Below are positions 1-9,236 of a stretch of DNA of 38,619 nucleotides, in pieces. The translations under genes and the position numbers were made by a program. Origin of the DNA: Actinobacillus minor NM305 (GTDB lineage Bacteria > Pseudomonadota > Gammaproteobacteria > Enterobacterales > Pasteurellaceae); NCBI RefSeq assembly GCF_000175195.1, contig NZ_ACQL01000099.1:1-38619 (forward strand), in the 5' to 3' direction. Each line of letters opens with the position of its first letter. Within the stretch, counting starts at the first letter, position 1. The notes under the pieces were generated by a model. That model made no database searches. It saw nothing but the letters and a program-made list of their open reading frames with translations, and was not told the origin of the DNA.

Positions 1-23
1 TAAAATTATATAATAGCGCTCTT

Positions 24-404
24 TTAATGGTAAGTTTGGATAAATTTTTGATAAGCCTTTAAAAACATTTCAAAATCATCTAAACCACAAAATGCAATGC
101 TTTCCTCATTATAAAATTGCAATCCTTCTTCCATCTCTTGCTCATCAAAAGCATCATCTAAATTATTGGCTTTTACCATCACTTCATCGCTATTGAAATA
201 AAGGCTGTATTCTTTACCTTCAAAAACACACTCATAATTATTCGGATAGATACTTTTACAATGTTCAATTTCGTTTAAGATAGAATGAAGCGCTTTTGTA
301 CCATTACCAACAATTTCACTATTTAACCAACGGGCAAATGCTTCGTGATCCATTGAGCAACGAGCAATTACACCGTGCATAGTGTGAGTAAATTGGTATT
401 CCAT
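24..404 (-). CDS. yacL: YacL family protein (UPF0231)
   Basis: A 126-residue acidic protein of the UPF0231/YacL family, whose function is not established. Recognition rests on similarity to remembered E. coli YacL: the N-terminal MEYQF, the EVMVKAN stretch, the [14 protein letters not shown] block and the C-terminal [15 protein letters not shown]. Length matches the family (about 120 residues). No signal peptide or membrane segment is visible. The start is well supported by a strong Shine-Dalgarno (AAGGAGGA) just upstream of the ATG. It follows the end of glnE by 44 bases on the same strand and may be co-transcribed with it. Family assignment is fairly sure; the role is unknown. Confidence 0.85.
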   Translation of the reverse strand: MEYQFTHTMHGVIARCSMDHEAFARWLNSEIVGNGTKALHSILNEIEHCKSIYPNNYECVFEGKEYSLYFNSDEVMVKANNLDDAFDEQEMEEGLQFYNEESIAFCGLDDFEMFLKAYQKFIQTYH

Positions 405-448
405 ACTTCCTCCTTATAAAATTTCATCTCATTATAACGTACAAGCGG

Positions 449-1174
449 TTATTTTTCGGTAAAAATTTGCAACCACATTTGTTGAACAAAGGCCCTTTCT
501 TCCACAAACTCATCTGCATTCACAATACTTTCACTTCGTAAAAGATTTAAGTGATGAATTCGATTACGAATAGATGTATAACAGCGCTTCATTTCATTTC
601 CTTGCTCCGCTGTTAATATATGACAAGCCATCGCAGCATCAAAAATGCGCACATTATCCGACCAAATTGCCATATCAGGATATTGATGTGAATAAGCGAG
701 TACCAAATATTGTGCGATAAATTCTATATCGGTAATACCGCCTTGATCCGTTTTTAAATGGAATTGAGCTTGGTTGGTATTTGCTAAATGCTGATACATT
801 TTTTCACGCATTTCGCAAATATCTTGCTTTAATTGACCGCTTGATCTTATTTTTGATAACGTACTTTGGCGAATTTGCTCAAATCTTTCTCTTAATATTG
901 CTGAACCATAAACACATCTTGCTCGAACTAATGCTTGACTCTCCCACGTCCAAGCCTCATTTTTCTGATAGAAATCATAAGCGTTAAATGTGCTAACCAG
1001 CAATCCTGCCTCCCCCGATGGACGTAAACGCATATCGACTTCATACAAAACACCGGCACTGGTATTTAGATTAAAAATGGAATTAATTTTTTGCGCAAGT
1101 TTTAAATAAAACTGATGGCTTGAAATAGATTTCTTGCCCCCCACCGTTTCACTATTTTCTGGGGCATTATGCAA
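449..1174 (-). pseudogene. glnE: glnE, C-terminal part of the adenylyltransferase domain, separated by a frameshift
   Basis: This is the last quarter of glutamine synthetase adenylyltransferase/adenylyl-removing enzyme (GlnE). It carries the family blocks SSAGVLYEVDMRLRPSG-like, QKNEAWTWESQALVRARCVYG, MREKMYQHL and GGITDIEFIAQYLVLAYS. The conserved coding sequence really continues upstream, in this frame, to about position 1214, where it reads IELGYNSDLDLVFLHNAPENS after the frameshift junction. The first possible start in this frame (a TTG) has no convincing ribosome-binding site. On its own this piece lacks the metal-binding GYNSDLDL motif, so it should not be an active enzyme. See the larger upstream fragment for the rest of the gene. 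Confidence 0.85.
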
Positions 1175-1208
1175 AAAGACTAAATCTAAGTCCGAGTTAT
1201 AACCTAAC

Positions 1209-3386
1209 TCAATTTCCCCCTAATTTTCCGTAACCAATTACGGCAAAATCTTGCTCACCTTCCGCTAAATGTTCCGGATAACCAAAACGTTGCCCCACTG
1301 ATTTCCACGCCATATTAACCACCGCAGTAATAATGGCTTCCGCTAAATAGGTCAAATGATCGCTGATTTTCATAACAGGCAAGACATCTAAAATATCCGC
1401 AGAGGCTATACGTAAAATCTGACTTTGCTTAAACTGACGTAAGCTATCAATCAAAGCCTCTTCATCTTCTTCGGGAATACGGATTAAATACTCTTGTAAT
1501 GCTTTTTGGTACTCGTTTAGTTCTAAAACCTGAGTAAGCCCTTTATTGCTAATAAGCTCATCAAGCAACATTGGATAACGAGCAATCTGCTCTGCAATCA
1601 TAATCGATTGTCCACATAAATGAACAAGTTGTGGCAAGATTTGCTCTTTCTCTAAAAGTAGCTCTAAGTAAGTTGTTCGTGTTGTGATTTTATCAACAAT
1701 ATTCAACAAACGAGGTAGTAATACTAAATAATTCGGCTGTAAACAAACAGTATCTAACACTTTTGGCATAAGTGAACGTAAAACCTCTCGCCCTCGAACC
1801 CCAATTGCTCGTTTAACCCAATCTTGGAAAGTGGAAGATAATCGTTGGAAAATCTCCGGATAATCTTGCTCTGCCACAGGATAATCTTGTAAAACTAAAT
1901 TAAGCTCTTCTTGGGTTATTTCATAGTGAAGAATATCTTTCCAAACGGATAATTTTTCATTCTCCTCATCCGCCTCTTCCTCCCCTATCAATTCATTGAA
2001 AACTGCTCGGACATTGCGCTGATGCTGAGATAGCACCTCAAGAAAATCCTGCCACGTATTCATTTCATACTGAACAACTTGAGATTCCCCATTTCCTTCA
2101 ATCAAGTACGATTGCGTAGCAAAAATAATTCGTTGGCGATCTTCCTCATCTGAAGGCAATGTTTGCGTTTGTTTATCATCAATTGCTTGCAAGATATTTT
2201 CCACTTGGCGCAAGAAAAGATAAGCTTGACGCAGTTGATCAACCTGAACATTTGTCAGCAGATGTAACTGTGCTAATTGCGGCAACACCGAAAGTAAACT
2301 ACGCTCTTGTAAAATTTTATCCCTTCCGCCTCTAATCATTTGAAAGGTTTGCACAATAAATTCAACCTCTCGAATACCACCAGCACCTAATTTGATGTTA
2401 TCGGTTAAATGACGGCGAACAACCTCTCGGCTAATTTTTAACTTCATTTCACGCAATGATTGGATCGCACTAAAATCCAAATAGCGGCGATAAACAAACG
2501 GACGTAGCATTTGTTTTAAATAGCGATGATTTAAATTGGTTAGATCTTCGCCTAAAATTTTCGCCTTAATCATCGCATAGCGTTCCCAATCTCGCCCTTG
2601 TTCTTGATAGTAATCTTCCATTGCAGCAAAGCTGAGAACTAATGCACCACTATCGCCAAAAGGGCGAAGACGCATATCAGTGCGATACACAAAGCCATCT
2701 ACGGTAATTTCATCTAAAGCTCGAATTAAGCGCTGACCTAATCGGGTAAAAAATTTGCTGTTTTCAATCGGTTTACGGCCACCAACCGTTTCACCGGCAT
2801 CCGGATACACAAAAATCAAATCAATATCTGAAGAAAAATTAAGCTCTCGTCCACCTAATTTCCCCATACCTAAAATCAGTAGTTCTTGCGCTTCTCCCAA
2901 CATATTCATTGGTGTGCCATATTCCTCACAGCAACGCTGATATAACCAATCTCGAGCAGCTAAAATAAGACTTTCGGCCAAATCAGACAGATGTTGGAAA
3001 ATAAATTCTACCGTTGCTAATTTATTGGATTGGAGATAACTCAATGCAGCCATTTCTTGATGGCGAAAATGCCGCAACACTTTTGCTAAATGTTCTTCAT
3101 TTTCAACCGCTTGTAATCGCTCTGCTAATTTTGTCGCATAATTACCACACTGCTCAATAGAGGGTGGAGAAACTTGCCAATGCGCTAATAATTCTGGCTG
3201 GGTTTGTAATGTTCGTTTCAAAAAAGAAGACATTGCTACCGCTATTGCAAGCGGTTGATTTTGAGAAAGATTTTGCAAATTGCCTTCGTTATTTTTTTCA
3301 GAAAGTACATCAAATGGAATAGACATATTTAAACCCGTAATAAAATTCACTTTGGTTAATGTACATTTTGTTAAATCGTATAGCAA
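1209..3386 (-). pseudogene. glnE: glnE, N-terminal three quarters: adenylyl-removing domain intact, adenylyltransferase domain cut by frameshift
   Basis: GlnE reversibly adenylylates glutamine synthetase: its N-terminal half removes AMP and its C-terminal half adds it. This reading frame has the complete N-terminal nucleotidyltransferase (GMGKLGGRELNFSSDIDL, about residues 174-190), the YRTDMRLRPFG and GRDWERYAMIKAKILG blocks and the central linker. It then runs into the second domain as far as GYGKLGGN and stops at a TGA. In family members this motif continues ELGYNSDLDL, and exactly that is encoded one base out of phase just downstream. The shift lies in a run written CCCCC next to AAATTT on the plus strand (1211-1220). 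A TTG at 3386 has a good Shine-Dalgarno (AAGGAAAT); an ATG at 3326 gives the more usual N-terminus MSIPFDVLS. The break could be real or a homopolymer sequencing error. Confidence 0.88.
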
Positions 3387-3402
3387 TAATTTCCTTCATC
3401 TA

Positions 3403-3431
3403 TTGATTTATTCTTTATTTGCTCGTAAAAT
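3403..3431 (+). promoter_or_regulatory. Predicted sigma-70 promoter for rpsO
   Basis: TTGATT (3403-3408), a 17-base spacer and TAAAAT (3426-3431) form a near-consensus promoter pointing at rpsO. It would give an untranslated leader of about 70 bases. That leader contains the small dyad TTGAT-GTATT-ATCAA shortly before the start codon, which could take part in S15 autoregulation as in E. coli. That last point is inference. Confidence 0.6.
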
Positions 3432-3507
3432 CATCGCTCCTTGTCATAGCTGAGTTAGAGATCGGCTATTGATGTATTATCAACCCTTAACAAAAAGGAA
3501 ATTAAAA

Positions 3508-3777
3508 ATGTCTCTAAGCGTAGAAGCAAAAGCAAAAATCGTTGCTGAATTTGGTCGTGATGCAAAAGATACTGGTTCTTCAGAAGTTCAAATTGCATTA
3601 TTAACAGCACAAATCAACCACTTACAAGCACACTTTGCTGAGCACAAAAAAGATCACCACGGTCGTCGTGGTTTATTACGTATGGTTTCTCGCCGTCGTA
3701 AATTATTAGACTACTTAAAACGTACTGATCTTGCTAAATATTCAGAAACTATCGCACGTTTAGGTTTACGTCGCTAA
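3508..3777 (+). CDS. rpsO: 30S ribosomal protein S15
   Basis: Primary 16S rRNA-binding protein of the small subunit platform. It is 89 residues long, the standard S15 length, and contains the family signatures [44 protein letters not shown] and the C-terminal GLRR. An in-frame upstream ATG at 3469 would add 13 residues not found in S15 proteins. The ATG at 3508 has an AAAAGGAAAT ribosome-binding site and gives the canonical MSLSVEAKA start, so it was chosen. The gene has its own promoter and terminator and appears monocistronic. In many relatives pnp follows rpsO; here it does not. Confidence 0.98.
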   Translation: MSLSVEAKAKIVAEFGRDAKDTGSSEVQIALLTAQINHLQAHFAEHKKDHHGRRGLLRMVSRRRKLLDYLKRTDLAKYSETIARLGLRR

Positions 3778-3798
3778 TTTCAAATATTTGGAATGGGA

Positions 3799-3825
3799 AC
3801 CGAGCAAATTTGCTCGGTTTTTTTA
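3799..3825 (+). terminator. Rho-independent terminator of rpsO
   Basis: A perfect dyad ACCGAGCAAATTTGCTCGGT (3799-3818) is followed by a run of T residues. It lies 22 bases after the rpsO stop codon and before the next gene. Confidence 0.9.
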
Positions 3826-3849
3826 TAACTCACACAAGAAATATGAATT

Positions 3850-4716
3850 ATGGCTTTTAGTTCTTTATTTACTTTATTAGATGATATCGCAGCAGTACTT
3901 GATGATGTTTCCGTAATGACTAAGGTTGCAGCAAAGAAAACAGCTGGCGTTATTGGAGATGATCTTGCCTTAAATGCTAATCAAGTAAGTGGCAAACATA
4001 TTTCTCCAGAGCAGGAATTACCCATTGTTTGGGGCGTAGCAAAAGGCTCTTTCATCAATAAAGTCATTCTTATTCCTTTGGCTTTATTGCTTTCTGTCTA
4101 TCTTCCACAAGCCATTACACCTTTATTGATGATTGGGGGCGCTTATCTCTGCTTTGAAGGTGTTGAGAAACTTTTACACAAATTCTTACACAAACACGAA
4201 GAACACCAATCTGGAGAAGAACAAACCTCAATTGAAGATAAAATTAAAGGCGCTATTCGTACAGACTTTATTTTATCGGCTGAAATTATCATCATTGCAT
4301 TAGGCGTATTACAAGAAAGCACAACGCTAACCAAAGTATTATCTCTTTCTGCTATCGGCATCGGTATTACATTCTTTGTTTACGGCTTAGTTGGACTTAT
4401 TGTTAAACTAGATGATATTGGTTTATGGCTTATTCAGAAACAAAGTAGCATTCAACAATTTATTGGTAAAAGCCTTTTGTTCATCATGCCTTGGTTTATG
4501 AAAGGGCTGTCTGTGATTGGAACAATTGCAATGTTTTTGGTCGGTGGAGGCATTTTCTCACACAATGTGCCTGCCATTCATCACTTTGCTGAAGAGCTTG
4601 CATTACCAAGCTATTTAACCAGCGGCGTAGATTTTGTCGTAGGGATTATCGTTGGTGCTATTGCTTGTGCCATTATTTTACCTCTACTTAAGCTATTTAG
4701 TAAAAAATCTGTCTAA
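3850..4716 (+). CDS. yedI: DUF808 family inner-membrane protein (YedI-like)
   Basis: A 288-residue integral membrane protein of the DUF808/YedI family, of unknown molecular function. Family blocks seen are LFTLLDDIAAVLDDVSVMTKVAAKKTAGVIGDDLALNANQV at the N-terminus, PIVWGVAKGSFINKVILIPLALLLS, LLMIGGAYLCFEGVEKLLHK, IKGAIRTDFILSAEIIIIALGV and PWFMKGLSVIGTIAMFLVGGGIFSHN. About five or six hydrophobic segments lie between residues 75 and 285, with a charged His/Glu-rich loop around residues 116-130. The start agrees with the family N-terminus, although the ribosome-binding site (AAGAAAT) is weak. It sits alone between the rpsO terminator and a bidirectional terminator. Confidence 0.88.
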   Translation: MAFSSLFTLLDDIAAVLDDVSVMTKVAAKKTAGVIGDDLALNANQVSGKHISPEQELPIVWGVAKGSFINKVILIPLALLLSVYLPQAITPLLMIGGAYLCFEGVEKLLHKFLHKHEEHQSGEEQTSIEDKIKGAIRTDFILSAEIIIIALGVLQESTTLTKVLSLSAIGIGITFFVYGLVGLIVKLDDIGLWLIQKQSSIQQFIGKSLLFIMPWFMKGLSVIGTIAMFLVGGGIFSHNVPAIHHFAEELALPSYLTSGVDFVVGIIVGAIACAIILPLLKLFSKKSV

Positions 4717-4721
4717 TATCA

Positions 4722-4755
4722 AAAAAGTCGATTTGCATACACAAATCGACTTTTT
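4722..4755. terminator. Bidirectional terminator between the DUF808 gene and the yccT-like gene
   Basis: The stem GTCGATTTG/CAAATCGAC with a short loop is flanked by A residues on the left and T residues on the right. It can therefore act for both convergent genes. Confidence 0.85.
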
Positions 4756-4767
4756 ATCACAAGAAAA

Positions 4768-5373
4768 CTATTTAACGTTTTGCTTTGCCCATTCTAAGAA
4801 ACGTTTTTGCGTTTCTTTATCTGCTTTTGAGAATAGAAGCTGAAGTTGCTCTTCTTTTACGTTTTTTACTTCAACAACCATTTGTCCTTTCGCTTCCAGT
4901 ACTGCATTTGCGAATGCAGGCACCGCTGCAACACCTTTACCGGCATTATATTTTGCTAAGTTATCCTCTACGCGACTATTTGGCGCAAAACCATCGCCTT
5001 TTAACTTATCTTGTTTATATTCAAGTGATTTACCTGATGCCGTTTCAATGCTAAAAACAGGTTGACTTTTAAATTTATTTACATCATAGGCATTACGGAA
5101 TTGCGGCACGGTAATCTTTGTATCTTCCGTTGAACCATTAAAGGTTAAAACAATAGGGTCTAAAGAAAAATAACTACCATTTACGATATCGCCAACACTT
5201 ACTACAACTTGGTGAGGCTGGGTATCATTGATTTGGATTTTAGAGCCTTTTTTCACATATTGACCATCAAATGCTAAAATCTCAACGGTATCGGATGAAG
5301 TCAATGCTCCCGCCATGGAAACTGAACTCACAACCATTGCTGCTGTTGCTACTGCAATCTTAACTAATTTCAT
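4768..5373 (-). CDS. DUF2057 family periplasmic protein (YccT/UPF0319-like)
   Basis: A 201-residue exported protein of the DUF2057 family (UPF0319, E. coli YccT, which has been renamed CsgI as an inhibitor of curli secretion). A typical signal peptide is visible: MKLVKIAVATAAMVVSSVSMA, with cleavage likely after SMA (residue 21). The mature part is soluble and begins GALTSSDTVEILAFDGQYVKKGS, the usual start of the domain, followed by the YFSLDPIVLTFNGS region. It ends in a charged helical tail (FSKADKETQKRFLEWAKQNVK). The ATG has an AGAGGA ribosome-binding site. Pasteurellaceae generally lack curli, so the E. coli role should not be transferred without care. Confidence 0.85.
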   Translation of the reverse strand: MKLVKIAVATAAMVVSSVSMAGALTSSDTVEILAFDGQYVKKGSKIQINDTQPHQVVVSVGDIVNGSYFSLDPIVLTFNGSTEDTKITVPQFRNAYDVNKFKSQPVFSIETASGKSLEYKQDKLKGDGFAPNSRVEDNLAKYNAGKGVAAVPAFANAVLEAKGQMVVEVKNVKEEQLQLLFSKADKETQKRFLEWAKQNVK

Positions 5374-5431
5374 TGATAAATCCTCTTAAGATGAAATAAA
5401 TAATAAAATTTAGTGTCTATGCTATGCTAAT

Positions 5432-5459
5432 TTGCAAAAAATAGAAATAATTTTATTAT
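5432..5459 (+). promoter_or_regulatory. Candidate sigma-70 promoter for corC-lnt
   Basis: TTGCAA (5432-5437), a 16-base spacer and TATTAT (5454-5459) lie about 55 bases before the corC start, in the divergent gap with the yccT-like gene. This is a motif match only. Confidence 0.45.
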
Positions 5460-5512
5460 CAAATTGCTTAAATTATGGGAAAATCAGATCAAATTTTTAA
5501 ATAGGACATTAT

Positions 5513-6418
5513 ATGAGTGATGAACATCAGAGCTTAAGCTCACAAGATAAATCAGAAAAGAAACCGTTTCTTCAATCGCTATTTAGCGGTTTATTTCAAT
5601 CAGAGCCTAAAAATCGTGAAGATTTAGTCGAGGTTATTCGTGATTCCGTTGAAAACGAACTAATTGATAGCGATACAAAAGAGATGATTGAAGGCGTCAT
5701 GGAAATTTCTGAGCTTCGTGTGCGTGATATTATGATTCCTCGTCCTCAAATTATTTCGATTGACTCTCGCTTACCACTTGAAGCCTGTGTTGATATTATT
5801 ATCGAGTCCGCACACTCTCGCTTTCCCGTGATCTTAGATGATGGTAAAGACACCATTCAAGGTATTCTACTAGCGAAAGATTTATTAAAATATCTCCGCC
5901 TAGACGCCGAAGCCTTTGATATGCAAGCTATTCTTCGCCCTGCCGTAATTGTGCCGGAAAGCAAACGCGTTGATAGAATGTTAAAAGAATTCCGCTCTGA
6001 ACGCTTCCATATGGCGATTGTGGTCGATGAGTTTGGTGCGGTTTCAGGTTTAGTAACCATTGAAGATATCTTAGAACAAATTGTCGGCGACATTGAAGAT
6101 GAATTTGATGAAGAAGAAATAGAGCCAATTCGCCAACTTTCTCGACATACCTATGCTGTATTAGCGCTTACGGATATTGAGAAATTTAATGAGTTCTTTG
6201 CAACATCGTTCACAGATGAAGAGGTTGATACTGTTGGGGGGCTTGTTATGCAGGCTTGTGGGCATTTACCGCAAAGAGGGGAACAAATCCAACTTGAAGG
6301 GATTGATTTTAAAGTAACCTCAGCTGACAGTCGCCGCCTAATTCAACTTCGCGTTACGGTTTCTGATGAATTATTAGAAAAAATGGAAAATCAGAAAAAC
6401 GATTCTGTTGAAGAGTAA
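5513..6418 (+). CDS. corC: CorC/YbeX family CBS-domain protein (magnesium and cobalt efflux accessory)
   Basis: A 301-residue cytoplasmic protein of the CorC/HlyC family. The layout is typical: a charged N-terminus, two CBS domains (about residues 70-190, with [12 protein letters not shown] and [40 protein letters not shown]), and a C-terminal CorC_HlyC domain (about 205-290, with [20 protein letters not shown]). There are no membrane segments. In enterobacteria CorC is linked to CorA-dependent Mg/Co efflux and is encoded next to lnt, as here. The start has AGGA six bases upstream. It probably shares a transcript with lnt, but 285 bases with a palindromic repeat separate the two. Confidence 0.92.
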   Translation: MSDEHQSLSSQDKSEKKPFLQSLFSGLFQSEPKNREDLVEVIRDSVENELIDSDTKEMIEGVMEISELRVRDIMIPRPQIISIDSRLPLEACVDIIIESAHSRFPVILDDGKDTIQGILLAKDLLKYLRLDAEAFDMQAILRPAVIVPESKRVDRMLKEFRSERFHMAIVVDEFGAVSGLVTIEDILEQIVGDIEDEFDEEEIEPIRQLSRHTYAVLALTDIEKFNEFFATSFTDEEVDTVGGLVMQACGHLPQRGEQIQLEGIDFKVTSADSRRLIQLRVTVSDELLEKMENQKNDSVEE

Positions 6419-6480
6419 CTTTTTAAAGTTGGACTTTATAACTATATTACTAATAAGCCACTTTGTGTGCTTAATTTTTT

Positions 6481-6685
6481 ACGGTACTATGTAACATTTG
6501 CTCAAATTTCATTTAACTTCTCCCCCTCCGTTTACGGAGGGGGGATAGGGGGGAGGGAAAACATTTCACTTTCTATCATTACATCCCTTTTCCCTCCCTC
6601 AGCCTTCGGCAGCTCCCTCCGTACACGGAGGGAGCAAAGAACTTTAAACTAAATTATTTCTGTGCAATTGCTACATAATATTGAT
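6481..6685. repeat. Palindrome-rich repeat element with inverted borders between corC and lnt
   Basis: A left border ACGGTACTATGTAACATTTG (6481 on) and a right border TGTGCAATTGCTACATAATA (6661 on) are inverted copies of one another and enclose about 155 bases. Inside are two strong hairpins: CCCCCTCCG-TTTA-CGGAGGGGG, and further right GCTCCCTCCG-TACA-CGGAGGGAGC. GAGGGAAAA and TTTTCCCTC also pair across the middle. It looks like a miniature mobile element or structured intergenic repeat. The right border ends 18 bases before the lnt start codon. Related borders occur at five other places in the window. Confidence 0.7.
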
Positions 6686-6703
6686 TTTTTAGATGACTTT
6701 ATT

Positions 6704-8224
6704 ATGAATTTTGTAAAAAATCCCTCTTTTTTCACCGCTTGTATTTTGGCATTACTGTTAGGTGCAATCGGTACCTTTGCCTATTCCCCTTTTGATTATT
6801 CATTCATTGCATTTTTTTCTGCATTTGGGCTAATTTGGGCAGCGACACTAACACAACGTAAAACAGCACTTTGGGCAACCTTTATTTGGGCGGTTAGCTA
6901 TTTTTGCATTGGTGTAAATTGGATCCATGTGAGCATGATTCAATTCGGTGGCGTACCATTAATTGTGAGTTATTTAGCCGTTTTCTTGCTAGCTTGCTAT
7001 TTAGCACTTTACCCACTTATGTTTGCATTTATTGCACAACGATTCCAAATTAAAAATCCATTTGCCCTTGCTAGCCTTTTTACGTTTACTGAATACTTGC
7101 GTGGTGTGGTATTTACCGGATTCCCTTGGTTACAATTTGGTTATAGCCAAATTGATACCCCATTCGCTAATATTGCTCAAATTTTCGGTGTAGAAGGGCT
7201 AACCTTTTTTGTTATGCTTATTGCCGGTTACCTCGTGCTTTTAGTTAAAAACGAAGGTAAAACAATGATTTCCAGCACAGCTATTGCGTTTGTTTTAGCA
7301 TTGGCTTGTGCAACTCGATTATTCTCTTTTGTTGAAACAGATACAGAAAAATCCCCCCTTACAGTAAGCTTGGTGCAAGGAAATATTGAACAAAAAATGA
7401 AATGGGATCCTGAGCATTTTGATTACACGGTAAGAACTTATCTTCAATTAGTTACACCTCTACTAGGAAAAAGCGATGTCGTGATTTTACCGGAATCGGC
7501 GATTCCTGCACTAGAGAGCCAAATACAGCCGCTTATTCGCACACTTCAACAAGTGGCAAGTGATAAAGATAGCGACATCATTATGGGAACCCTTTACCAA
7601 AATAGCCAAAATGCGTTGTTTAATAGTGCAATTGTGCTTAATCATGAACCTTATCAATCTGATAAGGTGGCACGATACAATAAACACCATCTTGTCCCTT
7701 TTGGGGAATACGTCCCTTTTGGAAACTTGCTAGATTGGATGCGAGAGGTTTTTGTATTACCAATCAATCTTTCTCAAGGTCATTTTATTCAATCGCCGCT
7801 TGAAGCTAAAAATCATCGTTTCAATACAGCAATTTGCTATGAAATTATCTTTGGGGATCAAGTTCAGAAAAACCAAAAAGATGCTCATGCCGATTATTTA
7901 TTAACAATTACCAATGATGCTTGGTTCGGTACATCTATCGGGCCTTGGCAACATTTTCAAATGGCAAGAATGCGTGCATTAGAATTAGGGAAGCCATTGC
8001 TTCGCGCGGCAAATACGGGGATTACAGCTGTTGTAAATGCAGATGGTAGTGTTGCTGCCCAACTTCCTCAATTTGAAGCGAATGTATTAACAACTCAAAT
8101 TTCTCCAACGATAAGTTCAACACCTTTTAGTCAATGGGGAAATTGGATCATTTATGGATTGAGTTTATTGATTTTGGTAAGCGGTTGGATTATTAAAAAA
8201 TTTAGCTATTTATCTAAACGCTAA
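6704..8224 (+). CDS. lnt: Apolipoprotein N-acyltransferase
   Basis: Inner-membrane enzyme that adds the third acyl chain to the N-terminal cysteine of lipoproteins, the step before Lol-dependent sorting. With the ATG at 6704 it has 506 residues, normal for Lnt. Six or so N-terminal membrane segments (residues 10-210) precede a nitrilase-like catalytic domain (about 218-475). The catalytic triad is visible as Glu264 (ILPESAIP), Lys327 (ARYNKHHL) and Cys378 (NTAICYEIIFG). A final membrane helix lies near residue 485. A GTG at 6662 would extend the frame into the repeat border, but the added residues do not look like Lnt. Upstream corC is its usual neighbour. Confidence 0.95.
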   Translation: MNFVKNPSFFTACILALLLGAIGTFAYSPFDYSFIAFFSAFGLIWAATLTQRKTALWATFIWAVSYFCIGVNWIHVSMIQFGGVPLIVSYLAVFLLACYLALYPLMFAFIAQRFQIKNPFALASLFTFTEYLRGVVFTGFPWLQFGYSQIDTPFANIAQIFGVEGLTFFVMLIAGYLVLLVKNEGKTMISSTAIAFVLALACATRLFSFVETDTEKSPLTVSLVQGNIEQKMKWDPEHFDYTVRTYLQLVTPLLGKSDVVILPESAIPALESQIQPLIRTLQQVASDKDSDIIMGTLYQNSQNALFNSAIVLNHEPYQSDKVARYNKHHLVPFGEYVPFGNLLDWMREVFVLPINLSQGHFIQSPLEAKNHRFNTAICYEIIFGDQVQKNQKDAHADYLLTITNDAWFGTSIGPWQHFQMARMRALELGKPLLRAANTGITAVVNADGSVAAQLPQFEANVLTTQISPTISSTPFSQWGNWIIYGLSLLILVSGWIIKKFSYLSKR

Positions 8225-8239
8225 ATAAAAATAGCCACC

Positions 8240-8288
8240 GATAAAAGAACCCTATACAGCTTGATTAGCTTGCATAGGGTTTATTATC
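8240..8288. terminator. Dyad between convergent lnt and rimK, probable bidirectional terminator
   Basis: AACCCTAT (8248-8255) pairs with ATAGGGTT (8274-8281), and the outer GATAA/TTATC extends the stem imperfectly. There is no long T run, so termination is plausible rather than certain. Confidence 0.5.
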
Positions 8289-8315
8289 AGTCTAGCTCGC
8301 TTAATTTGAATAAGT

Positions 8316-9236
8316 TTATTTAGACTTCATATCCAGCAAATAATCGACCATCATTTTGGCGATATTAAGCCCTGTTGCTGTTTCAATGCCTTCAAGTCCA
8401 GGGCTTGCATTGACTTCCAAAACGACTGTTCCATGATGAGAACGTAAGAGATCTACACCTGCAATGTCTAATCCAATAGCTTTAACCGCATTGAGAGCAA
8501 TTTGCTTTTCTGTTTCACCGAGCTCAATTTTTTTAGCTGAACCGCCCTGATGCAAATTAGCGCGAAACTCCCCCTCTGAACTCTGGCGCTGTATAGCGGC
8601 AACCACTTGATTTCCTATCACAAATGCCCGAATATCTTGTCCTTTGCTCTCCGCAATAAAATGTTGCGTTAATACAGGAAGATTAGCTTGCTTTAATGTA
8701 TCTAATATACTCTGCCCGCTTCGCTGATTTTCAATTAACATCACACCAACACCTTGTGAGCCTGACAAGGTTTTCACAATCAAAGGATATTGATGTAATG
8801 CTAATAATTCAGTATTACTTACCTCACTTCCGGCTAAACTACTCATAGGCACGGGAATATCACTTGCTAATAATTTTTGCAAACTTTGCCATTTATCGCG
8901 AGCCAAACGAAAAGCCTCAGCTCGATTTAATACTTTGATCTGTTGGCTTTCAAAATGTTGTAAAACCCGACAGCCCATTTCTGTGCTTGATGAACCAAAT
9001 CGAGGTAATACCGCAGCATATTCAGGCAATAAATATGCTGGCTTACGATTTTTATCGTATCGCTCTCCTTCTTGATAAAAAAGCTGAAATACCGGTTTAC
9101 CTTGTTCAATATTAAGCCTTAATAACATTCGATTCGGATCAAGAATATCTAATTGAATGCCCTGTTTTTCACAAGCTTCTTTTAAACGTTGGCAGCTATA
9201 TAAGCGAGGCTCTCGGCAAAGCATTAACCATCTCAT
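8316..9236 (-). CDS. rimK: RimK family ATP-grasp alpha-L-glutamate ligase
   Basis: A 306-residue ATP-grasp ligase. E. coli RimK adds glutamates to the C-terminus of ribosomal protein S6. Seen here are the N-terminal RimK domain with the LPRFGSSSTEMGCRVLQHFE stretch, the ATP-grasp region with KTLSGSQGVGVML (glycine-rich loop), FIAESKGQDIRAFVIG, and the metal-binding end GVDLLRSHHGTVVLEVNASPGLEGIE. The start codon overlaps the nfsA stop in an ATGA junction, so the two are translationally coupled, the same nfsA-rimK pairing as in enterobacteria. It is probably the last gene of the lolA-trpR-mtgA-nfsA-rimK run. Family is secure; S6 as substrate is inferred from orthology. Confidence 0.92.
   Translation of the reverse strand: MRWLMLCREPRLYSCQRLKEACEKQGIQLDILDPNRMLLRLNIEQGKPVFQLFYQEGERYDKNRKPAYLLPEYAAVLPRFGSSSTEMGCRVLQHFESQQIKVLNRAEAFRLARDKWQSLQKLLASDIPVPMSSLAGSEVSNTELLALHQYPLIVKTLSGSQGVGVMLIENQRSGQSILDTLKQANLPVLTQHFIAESKGQDIRAFVIGNQVVAAIQRQSSEGEFRANLHQGGSAKKIELGETEKQIALNAVKAIGLDIAGVDLLRSHHGTVVLEVNASPGLEGIETATGLNIAKMMVDYLLDMKSK

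Noticed and set aside
1209-1220. Programmed ribosomal frameshift in glnE
   Set aside because: No slippery heptamer with downstream pseudoknot or internal Shine-Dalgarno is visible, and programmed frameshifting is not known for glnE; mutation or sequencing error is simpler.
3476-3490. FNR site TTGAT...ATCAA before rpsO
   Set aside because: The half-sites are five bases apart instead of four, and the dyad lies downstream of the predicted promoter in the rpsO leader; it reads better as a leader hairpin.
6481-6685. CRISPR array or small phage remnant in the corC-lnt gap
   Set aside because: There are only two different hairpins and no regularly spaced direct repeats; the structure is an inverted-border repeat.
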